From the NCBI GenBank assembly GCA_028023455.1, contig JAQFVV010000003.1, positions 1,326,001-1,390,000 on the forward strand: a stretch of DNA of 64,000 nt, given 5' to 3'. Positions 1 through 11,285 of the stretch are shown piece by piece (position 1 is the first letter of the stretch; each line of letters opens with the position of its first letter). The DNA is from Epiperipatus broadwayi. Its lineage: Eukaryota; Onychophora; Udeonychophora; Euonychophora; Peripatidae. Made by a program: the position numbers and the translations under genes. The notes beneath the pieces were generated by a model. The model searched no databases. It saw only the letters and a list, made by a program, of their open reading frames with translations, and was not told the DNA's origin.

Positions 1-321
1 AGAGTGTTGTTTTGTTTTGAATTGTTTAATAACAATTATTGTGCTAGTATGAGATAGTGATCATGTGATGTTTAGTGGTTTAACACCAATCCTGCCTAAT
101 AGGATAGTGGTGGCTATGGTTGTTAAAGAGCCAAAGACACCAAAATGTATGGGTACTGAATTGAGTTCAGACCCATATGACTATATAAGCTATTGAGCTT
201 GGATTGAAAATATTAATAGTGTTTTCAAATTTCATTCTCATAGTTTTGTAGTTAAATAGAGTTAAAAGGTGGGTGCTGGAGGGTTGCATTAGATCCTAAG
301 ATCTAGGTGCAGTGCTCTCAG

Positions 322-380
322 ATCCAAGGCTCCTCACTGATGAAGGCCACAAGCCAGAAACTAGTCTGAGGATATTGGAT
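322..380 (+). ncRNA. Hammerhead ribozyme, array unit 1
   Basis: Same fold as the reference copy at 788-846. This copy has TGAGGA as the 3' strand of inner stem I, which pairs with TCCTCA by six Watson-Crick pairs without the G-U wobble seen in other units. Confidence 0.82.
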
Positions 381-787
381 GAGTAGGCACTAGATAGGGA
401 TTTTATGCACAAGCCTTCTGGCATCCATTGATTGCTCTTGTTAGCACAAGATGGCACTACTATATGGAGAGTGTTGTTTTGTTTTGAATTGTTTAATAAC
501 AATTATTGTGCTAGTATGAGATAGTGATCATGTGATGTTTAGTGGTTTAACACCAATCCTGCCTAATAGGATAGTGGTGGCTATGGTTGTTAAAGAGCCA
601 AAGACACCAAAATGTATGGGTACTGAATTGAGTTCAGACCCATATGACTATATAAGCTATTGAGCTTGGATTGAAAATATTAATAGTGTTTTCAATTTCA
701 TTCTCATAGTTTTGTAGTTAAATAGAGTTAAAAGGTGGGTGCTGGAGGGTTGCATTAGATCCTAAGATCTAGGTGCAGTGCTCTCAG

Positions 788-846
788 ATCCAAGGCTCCT
801 CACTGATGAAGGCCACAAGCCAGAAACTAGTCTGGGGATATTGGAT
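788..846 (+). ncRNA. Hammerhead ribozyme, array unit 2 (reference copy)
   Basis: A type I hammerhead can be drawn without gaps. Outer stem I pairs ATCCAA (788-793) with TTGGAT (841-846); an internal loop GGC/TA follows; inner stem I pairs TCCTCA (797-802) with TGGGGA (833-838). The catalytic core CTGATGA lies at 803-809. Stem II is GGC/GCC (811-813 with 819-821) with loop CACAA, flanked by an A-A mismatch. GAAA is at 823-826. Stem III is minimal: A826-T831 and C827-G830 around two bases. The predicted cut follows C832 (GUC). All strictly conserved core bases are present. Minimal stem III type I hammerheads are known from Penelope elements and animal satellites. Activity is untested; the weak stem II and short stem III suggest it may work best as a dimer. 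Confidence 0.87.
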
Positions 847-1253
847 GAGTAGGCACTAGATAGGGATTTTATGCACAAGCCTTCTGGCATCCATTGATTG
901 CTCTTGTTAGCACAAGATGGCACTACTATATGGAGAGTGTTGTTTTGTTTTGAATTGTTTAATAACAATTATTGTGCTAGTATGAGATAGTGATCATGTG
1001 ATGTTTAGTGGTTTAACACCAATCCTGCCTAATAGGATAGTGGTGGCTATGGTTGTTAAAGAGCCAAAGACACCAAAATGTATGGGTACTGAATTGAGTT
1101 CAGACCCATATGACTATATAAGCTATTGAGCTTGGATTGAAAATATTAATAGTGTTTTCAATTTCATTCTCATAGTTTTGTAGTTAAATAGAGTTAAAAG
1201 GTGGGTGCTGGAGGGTTGCATTAGATCCTAAGATCTAGGTGCAGTGCTCTCAG

Positions 1254-1312
1254 ATCCAAGGCTCCTCACTGATGAAGGCCACAAGCCAGAAACTAGTCTG
1301 GGGATATTGGAT
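1254..1312 (+). ncRNA. Hammerhead ribozyme, array unit 3
   Basis: Sequence is identical in the ribozyme core to the copy at 788-846; predicted cut after the C of GTC. Confidence 0.82.
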
Positions 1313-1718
1313 GAGTAGGCACTAGATAGGGATTTTATGCACAAGCCTTCTGGCATCCATTGATTGCTCTTGTTAGCACAAGATGGCACTACTATATGGA
1401 GAGTGTTGTTTTGTTTTGAATTGTTTAATAACAATTATTGTGCTAGTATGAGATAGTGATCATGTGATGTTTAGTGGTTTAACACCAATCCTGCCTAATA
1501 GGATACTGGTGGCTATGGTTGTTAAAGAGCCAAAGACACCAAAATGTATGGGTACTGAATTGAGTTCAGACCCATATGACTATATAAGCTATTGAGCTTG
1601 GATTGAAAATATTAATAGTGTTTTCAATTTCATTCTCATAGTTTTGTAGTTAAATAGAGTTAAAAGGTGGGTGCTGGAGGTTGCATTAGATCCTAAGATC
1701 TAGGTGCAGTGCTCTCAG

Positions 1719-1777
1719 ATCCAAGGCTCCTCACTGATGAAGGCCACAAGCCAGAAACTAGTCTGGGGATATTGGAT
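1719..1777 (+). ncRNA. Hammerhead ribozyme, array unit 4
   Basis: Same stems and core as the copy at 788-846; the unit is one base shorter than its neighbours outside the ribozyme. Confidence 0.82.
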
Positions 1778-2172
1778 GAGTAGGCACTAGATAGGGATTT
1801 TATGCACAAGCCTTCTGGCATCCATTGATTGCTCTTGTTAGCACAAGATGGCACTACTATATGGAGAGTGTTGTTTTGTTTTGAATTGTTTAATAACAAT
1901 TATTGTGCTAGTATGAGATAGTGATCATGTGATGTTTAGTGGTTAAAACAACACTGCCTGCCATGATAGTGGTGGCTATGGTTGCTAAAGCCAAAGACAT
2001 CAAATGTATGGGTACTGAATTGAGTTCAGCCCATATGACTATATACCTGTCTAGTGATTGACAATATTAATATGTTTTCAATTTCATTCTCATAGTTTTG
2101 TAGTTAATAGAGTTAGAAGGTGGATGCTGAGGGCTGCACCTAGATCCTAAGATCTAGGTGCAATGCTCTCAG

Positions 2173-2231
2173 ATCCAAGGCTCCTCACTGATGAAGGTCA
2201 CTAGCCAGAAACTAGTCTGAGGATATTGAAT
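2173..2231 (+). ncRNA. Hammerhead ribozyme, diverged array unit
   Basis: In this diverged unit the core CTGATGA and GAAA are kept. Stem II changed from GGC/GCC to GGT/GCC, which keeps a G-U pair, inner stem I is TCCTCA/TGAGGA, and outer stem I has ATCCAA against TTGAAT. Retention of pairing while the rest of the unit has drifted supports a functional RNA. Confidence 0.75.
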
Positions 2232-2394
2232 GAGTAGGCACTAGTTAGTGATTTTATCACAACCTCAAGCATCCATTGATTGCCTTGTTAGCACAAGATG
2301 GACTACTATATGGAGTGTTGTTTTGTTTCGAATTGTTTAGTACCAATTATTGTGCTAGTATGAGATAGTGATCATGTGATGTTTAGTGGTTTAA

Positions 2395-3475
2395 CAACCA
2401 AGCCACCTACTATGCTATTAGGCAGGATATGGTTATTAAACCGACTAAAGCATCACATGTATCACTATGACTCATACTATTGACAATAATTGTTATTAAA
2501 TAATTCAAAATAAAACAACACTCTCCATATAGTAGTATCTTGTAGTTAACAAGAGCAATCAATGGATGCTAGAGGGTTGCATAAAATCCTAATCTAGGTG
2601 CAGTACTCATCAGATCCCAGACTACTTTCTGACTTGTAGGCCATCAGTCAGAAACTAGTCTGGGATATTGATGAGTAGGCACTAGATCTTAGGATCTTAT
2701 GCCAACCTTCTGGCATCCACTTGATTACTCTTGTTAGCTACAAGATGGCACTACATATGGAGAGTGTTGTTTTGTTTTGAATTGTTTAATACAATTAATG
2801 TGCTAGTATGAGATAGTGATCATATGATGTTTAGTGGTCTGAACTCAATTCAGTACCCATACATTTTGGTGTCTTTGGCTCTTTAACAACCATAGCCACC
2901 ACTATCCTGTTAGGCAGGATTGGTATTAAACCACTAAACATCACATGATCACCATCTCATACTAGCACAATAATTGTTATTAAACAATTCAAAACAAAAC
3001 AACACTCTCCATATAGTAGTGCCATCTTGTGCTAACAAGAGCAATCAATGGATGCCAGAAGGCTTGTGCATAAAATCCCTATCTAGTGCCTACTCATCCA
3101 ATATCCCCAGACTAGTTTCTGGCTTGTGGCCTTCATCAGTGAGGAGCCTTGGATCTGAGAGCACTGCACCTAGATCTTAGGATCTAATGCAACCCTCCAG
3201 CACCCACCTTTTAACTCTATTTAACTACAAAACTATGAGAATGAAATTGAAAACACTATTAATATTTTCAATCCAGATAGCGGATAGAGTCATCGTCTGA
3301 ACTCAATTCAGTACCCATACATTTTGGTGTCTTTGGCTCTTTAACAACCATAGCCACCACTATCCTATTAGGCAGGATTGGTATTAAACCACTAAACATC
3401 ACATGATCACTATCTCATACTAGCACAATAATTGTTATTAAACAATTCAAAACAAAACAACACTCTCCATATAGC
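2395..3475. repeat. Scrambled, partly inverted block inside the array
   Basis: At about 2395 the unit stops and continues on the opposite strand. A degenerate palindrome fills roughly 2480-2800, with a broken ribozyme near 2600-2690 in its centre (the CTGATGA core is lost). Orientation changes again near 2842, after which a near-complete inverted unit (2842-3285) and a partial inverted unit (3298-3474) follow; direct units resume at about 3475. Sequences near the junctions are otherwise array sequence, so this is internal rearrangement and not a foreign insertion. Confidence 0.8.
3096..3154 (-). ncRNA. Hammerhead ribozyme in the inverted unit
   Basis: Reverse complement of the reference ribozyme with all stems and core bases intact. 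It lies on the opposite strand from the other array copies. Confidence 0.8.
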
Positions 3476-3651
3476 CAAAGACACCAAAATGTATGGGTAC
3501 TGAATTGAGTTCAGACCCATATGACTATATAAGCTATTGAGCTTGGTAGGTGTTTTCAATTTCATTCTCATAGTTTTGTAGTTAAATAGAGTTAAAAGGT
3601 GGGTGCTGGAGGGTTGCATTAGATCCTAAGATCTAGGTGCAGTGCTCTCAG

Positions 3652-3710
3652 ATCCAAGGCTCCTCACTGATGAAGGCCACAAGCCAGAAACTAGTCTGGG
3701 GATATTGGAT
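3652..3710 (+). ncRNA. Hammerhead ribozyme, array unit
   Basis: Identical fold and core to the copy at 788-846; first intact direct copy after the inverted block. Confidence 0.82.
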
Positions 3711-4117
3711 GAGTAGGCACTAGATAGGGATTTTATGCACAAGCCTTCTGGCATCCATTGATTGCTCTTGTTAGCACAAGATGGCACTACTATATGGAGA
3801 GTGTTGTTTTGTTTTGAATTGTTTAATAACAATTATTGTGCTAGTATGAGATAGTGATCATGTGATGTTTAGTGGTTTAATACCAATCCTGCCTAATAGG
3901 ATAGTGGTGGCTATGGTTGTTAAAGAGCCAAAGATACCAAAATGTATGGGTACTGAATTGAGTTCAGACCCATATGACTATATAAGCTATTGAGCTTGGA
4001 TTGAAAATATTAATAGTGTTTTCAATTTCATTCTCATAGTTTTGTAGTTAAATAGAGTTAAAAGGTGGGTGCTGGAGGGTTGCATTAGATCCTAAGATCT
4101 AGGTGCAGTGCTCTCAG

Positions 4118-4176
4118 ATCCAAGGCTCCTCACTGATGAAGGCCACAAGCCAGAAACTAGTCTGGGGATATTGGAT
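4118..4176 (+). ncRNA. Hammerhead ribozyme, array unit
   Basis: Identical fold and core to the copy at 788-846. Confidence 0.82.
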
Positions 4177-4583
4177 GAGTAGGCACTAGATAGGGATTTT
4201 ATGCACAAGCCTTCTGGCATCCATTGATTGCTCTTGTTAGCACAAGATGGCACTACTATATGGAGAGTGTTGTTTTGTTTTGAATTGTTTAATAACAATT
4301 ATTGTGCTAGTATGAGATAGTGATCATGTGATGTTTAGTGGTTTAACACCAATCCTGCCTAATAGGATAGTGGTGGCTATGGTTGTTAAAGAGCCAAAGA
4401 CACCAAAATGTATGGGTACTGAATTGAGTTCAGACCCATATGACTATATAAGCTATTGAGCTTGGATTGAAAATATTAATAGTGTTTTCAATTTCATTCT
4501 CATAGTTTTGTAGTTAAATAGAGTTAAAAGGTGGGTGCTGGAGGGTTGCATTAGATCCTAAGATCTAGGTGCAGTGCTCTCAG

Positions 4584-4642
4584 ATCCAAGGCTCCTCACT
4601 GATGAAGGCCACAAGCCAGAAACTAGTCTGGGGATATTGGAT
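4584..4642 (+). ncRNA. Hammerhead ribozyme, array unit
   Basis: Identical fold and core to the copy at 788-846. Confidence 0.82.
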
Positions 4643-5049
4643 GAGTAGGCACTAGATAGGGATTTTATGCACAAGCCTTCTGGCATCCATTGATTGCTCT
4701 TGTTAGCACAAGATGGCAATACTATATGGAGAGTGTTGTTTTGTTTTGAATTGTTTAATAACAATTATTGTGCTAGTATGAGATAGTGATCATGTGATGT
4801 TTAGTGGTTTAACACCAATCCTGCCTAATAGGATAGTGGTGGCTATGGTTGTTAAAGAGCCAAAGACACCAAAATGTATGGGTACTGAATTGAGTTCAGA
4901 CCCATATGACTATATAAGCTATTGAGCTTGGATTGAAAATATTAATAGTGTTTTCAATTTCATTCTCATAGTTTTGTAGTTAAATAGAGTTAAAAGGTGG
5001 GTGCTGGAGGGTTGCATTAGATCCTAAGATCTAGGTGCAGTGCTCTCAG

Positions 5050-5108
5050 ATCCAAGGCTCCTCACTGATGAAGGCCAGAAGCCAGAAACTAGTCTGGGGA
5101 TATTGGAT
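5050..5108 (+). ncRNA. Hammerhead ribozyme, array unit (loop II variant)
   Basis: Same core and stems; loop II is CAGAA instead of CACAA, the only change. Confidence 0.8.
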
Positions 5109-5513
5109 GAGTAGGCACTAGATAGGGATTTTATGCACAAGCCTTCTGGCATCCATTGATTGCTCTTGTTAGCACAAGATGGCACTACTATATGGAGTGT
5201 GTTGTTTTGTTTTGAATTGTTAAAAAAATTATTGTGCTAGTATGAGATAGTGATCATGTGATGTTTCGTGGTTTAACACCAATCGTGCCTAATAGGATAG
5301 TGGTGGCTATGGTTGTTAAAGAGCCAAAGACACCAAAATGTATGGGTACTGAATTGAGTTCAGACCCATATGACTATATAAGCTATTGAGCTTGGATTGA
5401 AAATATTAATAGTGTTTTCAATTTCATTCTCATAGTTTTGTAGTTAAATAGAGTTAAAAGGTGGGTGCTGGTGGGTTGCATTAGATCCTAAGATCTAGGT
5501 GCAGTGCTCTCAG

Positions 5514-5573
5514 ATCCAATGCTCCTTACTGATGGAAGGCCACAAGCCAGAAACTAGTCTGGGGATATTGGAT
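5514..5573 (+). ncRNA. Hammerhead ribozyme, array unit (core insertion)
   Basis: One extra G follows the core (CTGATGG before AAGGC) and inner stem I has TCCTTA, so this copy is probably impaired. The stems are otherwise those of the reference. Confidence 0.65.
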
Positions 5574-5980
5574 GAGTAGGCACTAGATAGGGATTTTATG
5601 CACAAGCCTTCTGGCATCCATTGATTGCTCTTGTTAGCACAAGATGTCACTACTATATGGAGAGTGTTGTTTTGTTTTGAATTGTTTAATAACAATTATT
5701 GTGCTAGTATGAGATAGTGATCATGTGATGTTTAGTGGTTTAACACCAATCCTGCCTAATAGGATAGTGGTGGCTATGGTTGTTAAAGAGCCAAAGACAC
5801 CAAAATGTATGGGTACTGAATTGAGTTCAGACCCATATGACTATATAAGCTATTGAGCTTGGATTGAAAATATTAATAGTGTTTTCAATTTCATTTGCAT
5901 AGTTTTGTAGTTAAATAGATTTAAAAGGTGGGTGCTGGAGGGTTGCATTAGATCCTAAGATCTAGGTGCAGTGCTTTCAG

Positions 5981-6039
5981 ATCTAAGGCTCCTCACTGAT
6001 GAATGCCACAAGCCAGAAACTAGTCTGGGGATATTGGAT
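5981..6039 (+). ncRNA. Hammerhead ribozyme, array unit (weak stem II)
   Basis: The core is intact; stem II carries a T-C mismatch (TGC opposite GCC), leaving two pairs. Outer stem I is ATCTAA/TTGGAT with a wobble. Confidence 0.7.
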
Positions 6040-6446
6040 GAGTAGGCACTAGATAGGGATTTTATGCACAAGCCTTCTGGCATCCATTGATTGCTCTTGT
6101 TAGCACAAGATGGCACTACTATATGGAGAGTGTTGTTTTGTTTTGAATTGTTTAATAACAATTATTGTGCTAGTATGAGATAGTGATCAGGTGATGTTTA
6201 GTGGTTTAACACCAATCTTGCCTAATAGGATAGTGGTGGCTATGGTTGTAAAAGAGCCAAAGACACCAAAATGTATGGGTACTGAATTGTGTTCAGACCC
6301 ATATGACTATATAAGCTATTGAGCTTGGATTGAAAATATTAATAGTGTTTTCAATTTCATTCTCTTAGTTTTGTAGTTAAATAGAGTTAAAAGGTGGGTG
6401 CTGGAGGGTTGCATTAGATCCGAAGATCTAGGTGCAGTGCTCTCAG

Positions 6447-6505
6447 ATCCAAGGCTCCTCACTGATGAAGGCCACAAGCCAGAAACTAGTCTGGGGATAT
6501 TGGAT
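6447..6505 (+). ncRNA. Hammerhead ribozyme, array unit
   Basis: Identical core and stems to the copy at 788-846. Confidence 0.82.
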
Positions 6506-6921
6506 GAGTAGGCACTAGATAGTGATTTTATGCACAAGCCTTCTGGCATCCATTGATTGCTCTTGTTAGCACAAGATGGCACTACAATGTGGAGAGTGTT
6601 GTTTTGTTTTGAATTGTTTAATAACAATTATTGTGCTAGTATGAGATAGTGATCATGTGATGTTTAGTGGTTTAACACCACTCCTGCCTAATAGGATAGT
6701 GGTGGCTATGGTTGTTAAAGAGCCAAAGACACCAAAATTTATGGATACTGAATTGAGTTCAGACAGTTCAGACCCATATGACTATATAAGCCATTGGGCT
6801 TGGATTGAAAATATTAATAGTGTTTTCAATTTCATTCTCATAGTTTTGTAGTTAAATAGAGTTAAAAGGTGGGTGCTGAAGGGTTGCATTAGATCCTATG
6901 ATCTAGGTGCAGTGCTCTCAG

Positions 6922-6980
6922 ATCCAATGCTCCTCACTGATGAAGGCCACAAGCCAGAAACTAGTCTGGGGATATTGGAT
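6922..6980 (+). ncRNA. Hammerhead ribozyme, array unit
   Basis: Core and all stems match the reference; the only change is TGC in place of GGC in the internal loop of stem I. Confidence 0.8.
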
Positions 6981-7387
6981 GAGTAGGCACTAGATAGGGT
7001 TTTTATGCACAAGCCTTCTGGCATCCATTGATTGCTCTTGTTAGCATAAGATGGCACTACTATATGGAGAGTGTTGTTTTGTTTTGAATTGTTTAATAAC
7101 AATTATTGTGCTAGTATGAGATAGTGATCATGTGATGTTTAGTGGTTTAACACCAATCCTGCCTAATAGGATAGTGGTGGCTATGGTTGTTAAAGAGCCA
7201 AAGACACCAAAATGTATGGGTACTGAATTGAGTTCAGACCCATATGACTATATAAGCTATTGAGCTTGGATTGAAAATATTAATAGTTTTTTCAATTTCA
7301 TTTGCATAGTTTTGTAGTTAAATAGAGTTTAAAGGTGCATGCTGGAGGGTTGCATTAGATCCTAAGATCTAGGTGCAGTGCTCTCAG

Positions 7388-7446
7388 ATCTAAGGCTCCT
7401 CACTGATGAATGCCACAAGCCAGAAACTAGTCTGGGGATATTGGAT
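7388..7446 (+). ncRNA. Hammerhead ribozyme, last array unit
   Basis: Core intact; shares the weakened stem II and ATCTAA outer stem with the copy at 5981, showing that two variant unit types are interspersed in the array. Confidence 0.7.
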
Positions 7447-7590
7447 GAGTAGGCACTAGATAGGGATTTTATGCACAAGCCTTCTGGCATCCATTGATTG
7501 CTCTTGTTAGCACAAGATGGCACTACTATATGGAGAGTTGTTTTGTTTTGAATTGTTTTGCTAGTATGAGATAGTGATCATGTGATGTTC

Positions 7591-8940
7591 AGTGGTTTAA
7601 CTAAAGAATTGTGATGAAAGAAAGAATTCAAAATCTTAAAGAGTACTACAATCCAAAATCACAAGTTAAGCAAAACTGTGGCATAGAAATAATCTTAAAA
7701 TTTTATCTAAGCAACCAGCAAACTATGGAGAAAATGGTAAAAGAAAAGAAAAAGAGGAAAATCATCAAATGATTAAGAGAATGCTAAAAAAAAATGATAA
7801 AAATCAATAAGCAAAAAAATAAAACTAGCAAACTATGGAAATAATTTTACAAGAAAATGAAAAAAATAGCAAGTAATGGCAAAAATATTAAAAAAAATGA
7901 GGGTAGAAAACCAGGGTAGAAAACCAGTTTTATTGGAAAACATTTTCAAAAGGTGGGTGAGAATAGCACAATCAAATAAGGGAAAATATGGATAGAGATC
8001 ACATAGAACAGGATTAGATACAGAAAAAGTTTTATTATAAATGATAATACAGTGAACAAGATAAAAGGGAAAATGAAATAGTTATATTAAAGATATAGGA
8101 TAATGTAAAAGAAATAGTAGTAAAAGTAAATGAGCTATAGATTTAAAAGTAAGGGAAAGATAAAAGAGAAAGAAGTCAATCCTAACTAGAGTAGAAATAA
8201 GAGAATTAATAGTCACATATCAAAAATAGGTGAAGAAATCATCTACCAGTTGAAAAATGGATCATTCAAAGAGAGATGGGAGAAAATAAGAAAATTATAC
8301 AAAGATGAAACAAAAAATAGAACTCAAACAAAAAACAGTTACAATATAGGAAATGAGATAGAAGTAAAACGAATGGTTTGACATGAAATTCTAGGATCAA
8401 ACTTCAATAGATGCAATTATATACATAATCCAAGCTGATGAGGTTCCCAACAAACCATCTCAATAGGCTTTGATTAATGAATGTAATGTCTGAGAAACTA
8501 ATCTGGCCAAACCATACACCATGTGTATGGAGATTCTTAAGACTGGTGACATTCTTTATTTAAGCAGTCTGACATTTTCTAAAAATTCAGGGAAGGACTA
8601 TTGAAAATCCATTGGTCATAGAATACCAGAAAGGGGTAATGTATTAGGTGTCTGAAGAAAAATACAAATGCAGTGACTTGGATACTATTTTCTTTTGAAG
8701 ATAGATGGCAAAGATGAAAGCATTAACTACTCAATCTTTTGATCAAAGAACAAATTATCTGAATAATTTAGAGAAATTTCTCTTTGTAAAATAGAGCAGA
8801 TTTTCATTGGCATTGAAATAGTGAAGCTATTAAATATTTTTGATATGAGTAATAGCTAATGGTTACAATGGCAAAGAAGAGGGAAGGAGTTTCAACCTGT
8901 AAAATAAATCTCCAAATAATGTTAGTGAACAGCCTTATGT
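7591..8940. other. A-rich non-coding stretch, possible old element
   Basis: Purine-rich on the plus strand, with many lysine-like codons but frequent stops in every frame. It might be a decayed LINE, but no catalytic motif can be seen, so no call is made. Confidence 0.3.
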
Positions 8941-9497
8941 TAATGCTATGGAAACATATATAAAAATAAATATTGACAATGCTACGGAAACATATATAAA
9001 AATAAATATTGACTTTGAAAGAAGACGAATTGAAAGAGTCATCAGGAAATCCAGGACAGAAGCAAGTTCTAAAATGAAATATGAAATGGAACTAAGAGCA
9101 AAGAAAGTTCTAGAAGGACAGACTGACTAACAGTGTGCATCTCTATTGCCAAGCTATAATTATTCATCTGTCAATATATTCCCAAGGAATACAGAGTTAA
9201 ATGAGAAAAAAACTTCAATACTTGTTTTGGGACTCTAGTACTGATCAAAGGAACAAAACAGATACCAAACCAGATGTAAAAGCTGAATATATGGAATTCA
9301 AAGTGTTGTGTGTGTAAGATATATCGTAATCTGTAAGCGGAAGGTAGATAAGGTCATGGTATGTTTCTCAATTATGTGGGTTTTTTTTGGGGGAGGGGGT
9401 TGTGCAATCATGTGTGCATGCTTACCATATTTATGTAATGTTTTTTATTTGAATATTAAGGGATACCAATACTTCTTTTGGATTATTCCTCAATAAA
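8897..9497 (+). other. Unrecognised short frame with internal 39-bp duplication and a downstream AATAAA
   Basis: An open frame (ATG at 8948, stop at 9128-9130) encodes a basic, charged C-terminal half with FERRRIERVIRKSR. Its start contains a 39-bp direct duplication (8942-9014). An AATAAA lies at about 9492. It could be a terminal exon or a processed pseudogene, but the length is within chance for this composition and I recognise no family. Confidence 0.2.
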
Positions 9498-10954
9498 TAT
9501 TTTTTGAGATTATCTGTATAATTTTCAAGTATTCCTGTTTTCACTTATCTGTTTATTGTAGTTACATCTATGCCAGGATGCCTAGGGTATATTATTGATC
9601 TATTTAATGTACTTAAGTAAGTACTGCATTATAAACTGCTGATTCTTATATATGACAGGTCACCTATGGAAATGTATGGAGGCCCAAGTATGCATGAAAT
9701 TGCCTAGTGACCTGGGATTGGTGAGCAATAGTATAAATCCACAATAAAAAAATTAAATAAACAGCTGAATGAAGTATTTGTGATTTTAAAAAACCTATGA
9801 ATTATTTAATTTTAATCATTAATATGCCATGATTTAAAAATACTTACTATCTGCTAACTTCTTAAGACTAATTATGAACCAATAGAGGATGCAGTACACC
9901 ATTTTAGTTGGGGTACAGTACAGGCAGTGCCAGTTAAGTCATTACCCAAAATGTTGTTTAATTTTATAGATTTATTTAAAAACAAACACCATGGCATAAC
10001 TAAAATGAAGGATTCACTAATGAGAAATGGGAATGCTTATTATCATTTAATTGTCTCATCATTTTAGAAGGGAATATTGTAATTAAATGAACTTAACTAA
10101 GTGTGGGCAATGTTTTCAATTACAAAGTTATATTAATTGCAAAGTAAGGAGGTAGATTAAACATGCTAAAATAACTAAATAAAAGTAATTAAAGAAATAA
10201 AATTTTATTGACTGGTAATTGTCATTCATAACATAAGGGAAAAACTAAAAAGTAGGAATAAAAAATAGAAAGGAAATTTATATATTATTGTAACTAGATA
10301 TCTAAACAAAAAATATTACATTTTTTAAGTATAATGATGAATAATAGTGTATCTTAAAGAATATCAATTATGAAATTAAAAGATTTGTAAAACTACAAAA
10401 TATTTTAAAATCTATGTTTAGTTATTCTACAAAAGCTATATCAAAATAGTTAAAGTTGTATAAAATATACATTAGTTTTCAAATGTCAGGAAAAAAATTT
10501 ATGAGAAATTGTACTTAATATTTTTAGAAATCTATTTGATTATTCACTTAAAATTAAATCTAGTAATCAGATGTTGATTGAAAAACAGCTGATTAATTGT
10601 AATTATAGATTTAAAGTAAAACAAGAATATATAGACAAAGAAAAACAATACCAAGAGTGAAATTGGAGATGAGAGTGATGGGGCCATTGCTATGTATATA
10701 AGATAAAAAAGGAAAAAGTTATTGGCTGAGAATTAAGGTTCACATAAAGTGCACTATGTAACTAAACAAAATAATTAATTCTGTTAATAAATGGAAAGGT
10801 TAATCATTCACAATAATTCACTGATAGCTATTTGTATTAAAAATATGTAAAAACAATTTTTTAAAATAATGCTTTTATATAAACACTACTAGTTGACTAA
10901 ATAACAAATTATTCTGACTAAAAAGTAGAAAAAAATTGAATCTCAGTTATTGGT
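9498..10954. other. AT-rich non-coding DNA
   Basis: Nothing recognisable; stops are dense in all frames and no strong repeat is apparent. Confidence 0.4.
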
Positions 10955-11135
10955 TTTTGTAGGTTTGTGATGATGGTATTTTCGTTATATGTATATATTG
11001 AACTATTTTCATCATCTACTATAAGTATTGAATGTCTTTTGAAATTTTTTTAACTTTATTTAAATATTCCAAATACATTCAACTGTTAGTAATAGAACAC
11101 AGGTTAGTACATGCACAATATTTCAAGCTGTTTCA
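10955..11135 (+). mobile_element. Half copy of a foldback MITE-like family
   Basis: Matches the left arm of the full element at 17238-17535: GTTTGTGATGATGG, a block with TCATCATCTA, then CCAAATACATTCAACTGT and GGTTAGTA. The right arm is missing. Differences of perhaps 10-15% suggest an old insertion. Confidence 0.7.
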
Positions 11136-11154
11136 AAAGGTATTATTATCCCCT

Positions 11155-11285
11155 CTTCTTCAGGTGTTGCTGGCCTGACCAGTGACAGTACTAGCATGGG
11201 AATCAAACCCAGACCCTTATATTTTTGAATATTGAATTTTAAGATTCTCTAACTAAATGAACCATTTTGCCAAAGATAACAGTCA
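11155..11285 (-). repeat. tRNA-derived SINE relic
   Basis: On the minus strand a B-box-like GGTTTGATTCCC follows an A-box-like TTAGTTAGAGAATC at tRNA-like spacing, then a unique 3' part. The order A box, B box and non-tRNA tail is that of a tRNA-derived SINE. There is no clear poly(A) or target duplication. Confidence 0.5.

Larger units (their letters stand above)
1..7590 (+). repeat. 466-bp tandem array carrying hammerhead ribozymes (retrozyme-like satellite)
   Basis: About sixteen units of a ~466-bp sequence run head to tail; spacing between equivalent points is 466, 466 and 465 bp at the left and 466 bp over most of the right half. The left edge is cut by the window; the right edge is near 7590, where the sequence changes to unrelated A-rich DNA. 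Units at 1-1920 and 3480-7590 are almost identical, so the array was homogenised recently; the unit at about 1940-2395 is diverged and 2395-3475 is rearranged. Each unit holds a hammerhead fold on the plus strand, a TATA-like stretch (for example near 184-195) about 140 bases before it, and no credible protein. Known ribozyme-bearing satellites (newt satellite 2, cave cricket, schistosome) and animal retrozymes have this organisation, though their units are usually shorter. Self-cleavage at each ribozyme would release a 466-nt monomer. The retrozyme name is inference; the repeat structure is direct. Confidence 0.9.

Noticed and set aside
296-7102. A 68-codon frame conserved in many array units, antisense to the ribozyme
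   Set aside because: It is conserved only because the units are near-identical. It overlaps the ribozyme, has no codon bias or known motif, and is lost in the diverged copies at 1940-2395, 30943 and 60407.
1-7590. CRISPR-like or bacterial repeat array
   Set aside because: Units are 466 bp, directly abutting with no spacers, and the context is eukaryotic.
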